This document shows positions 63,778-64,000 of a stretch of DNA of 64,000 nt, piece by piece. The position numbers and the translations under genes were made by a program. The stretch's first letter is position 1; every line of letters begins with the position of its first letter. Under the pieces are notes generated by a model. The model was not told where the DNA came from and did not search any database. It worked only from the letters and a program-made list of their open reading frames with translations. The stretch is from Rhizobium sp. GN54 (GTDB taxonomy: Bacteria > Pseudomonadota > Alphaproteobacteria > Rhizobiales > Rhizobiaceae). The stretch is from positions 62,001 through 126,000 of the forward strand of contig NZ_JAJNCZ010000001.1 in NCBI RefSeq assembly GCF_021026345.1. Direction: 5' to 3'.

Positions 63778-64000
63778 ATGTCAGGCACCATGATCCAGAT
63801 TGCCCTCGTCGTATGGCGCGAGAGCATCGAGGCACTGCTCGTCATCGGCGTTCTCCATGCGTGGCTGCAGCGACAGCCGGCGGAGGCGCGGCGGCGGGGG
63901 CAGGGCTGGCTGCGCGCGGGCATCGTCGCCGGATTTCTGGCGGCTCTTCTGATCGCCTGCGTCATCCTCTTCGTCGGCGAATGGCTCGACGGTGACCGCC
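63778..64000 (+). CDS. ftrC: FtrC, FTR1-type iron permease (cut by window end)
   Basis: Only the first 74 codons are present. The N-terminus has the FTR1 REGxE-like motif (VWRESIEALLVIG) within its first helix and a second helix is starting. FTR1 permeases move iron across the inner membrane with FtrA/FtrB. Completes an ftrABC arrangement; ftrD would lie beyond the window. Confidence 0.86.
   Translation, partial: MSGTMIQIALVVWRESIEALLVIGVLHAWLQRQPAEARRRGQGWLRAGIVAGFLAALLIACVILFVGEWLDGDR

Noticed and set aside
1-64000. CRISPR arrays, tRNA, rRNA, insertion sequences
   Set aside because: No regularly spaced direct repeats, no transposase ORF and no recognisable RNA gene were seen on reading; short or divergent tRNAs could be missed without a search tool.

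Overview
The window reads as a GC-rich alphaproteobacterial chromosome or large secondary replicon, most likely Rhizobiales (Rhizobiaceae: Ensifer, Shinella or Rhizobium-like). This rests on the rhizobial ehu-eut ectoine catabolic locus with EnuR and AsnC regulators, the norEFCBQD gene order, dense sugar ABC importers of rhizobial type, and intergenic palindromic repeats resembling those common in Rhizobiaceae. No rRNA, tRNA, transposase or CRISPR array was seen, and a species cannot be named from sequence reading alone.

Layout. 1-256: start of nhaA (minus strand, cut by the window edge). 812-9457: high-affinity potassium uptake, with kdpF, a 50-aa ORF, kdpB, a 26-aa ORF, kdpA, kdpC, the sensor/regulator pair kdpDE and a ptsN-like EIIA gene. 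kdpB precedes kdpA, unlike the usual kdpFABC order. 9590-28494: a LacI-type regulator divergent from a 16-gene carbohydrate and acid catabolic run. It holds a MalFGK-type ABC importer with two complementary degenerate ATPases, a Gfo/Idh/MocA oxidoreductase, a TIM-barrel isomerase, a DUF4432 epimerase, an SDR, a CaiB/BaiF CoA-transferase, a solute-binding-like protein without signal peptide, a crotonase, an Rbs-type ABC importer and a XylX-like FAH-family dehydratase. 28688-33687: TetR regulator, adaptor and RND efflux pump.

33766-47099: a complete ectoine/5-hydroxyectoine uptake and degradation locus. asnC/doeX, ssd/doeC and atf/doeD run leftward; enuR, ehuABCD and eutABCDE run rightward. Imported ectoine is hydrolysed (EutD), deacetylated (EutE), transaminated (Atf) and oxidised (Ssd) to aspartate. 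A shared TTGTCATGAT motif at the enuR start and upstream of ehuA is a candidate EnuR operator. An EamA-type exporter (47232-48131) follows.

48836-62466: anaerobic nitrogen-oxide respiration. A short tatA and napEFDABC lie behind an FNR-type box. norEF and norCBQD (minus strand) lie behind NnrR-like palindromes. Between nap and nor sits a minus-strand four-gene module (DUF2249, a multi-spanning membrane protein, tandem DUF2249, DUF59/MIP18) with its own NnrR-like box; it is my best candidate for a poorly described system, possibly iron-centre or sulfur handling under NO stress. No nitrite or N2O reductase is in the window. 62590-64000: a 51-aa membrane ORF and an ftrABC-type ferrous iron uptake operon, again behind NnrR-like palindromes, cut by the window end.
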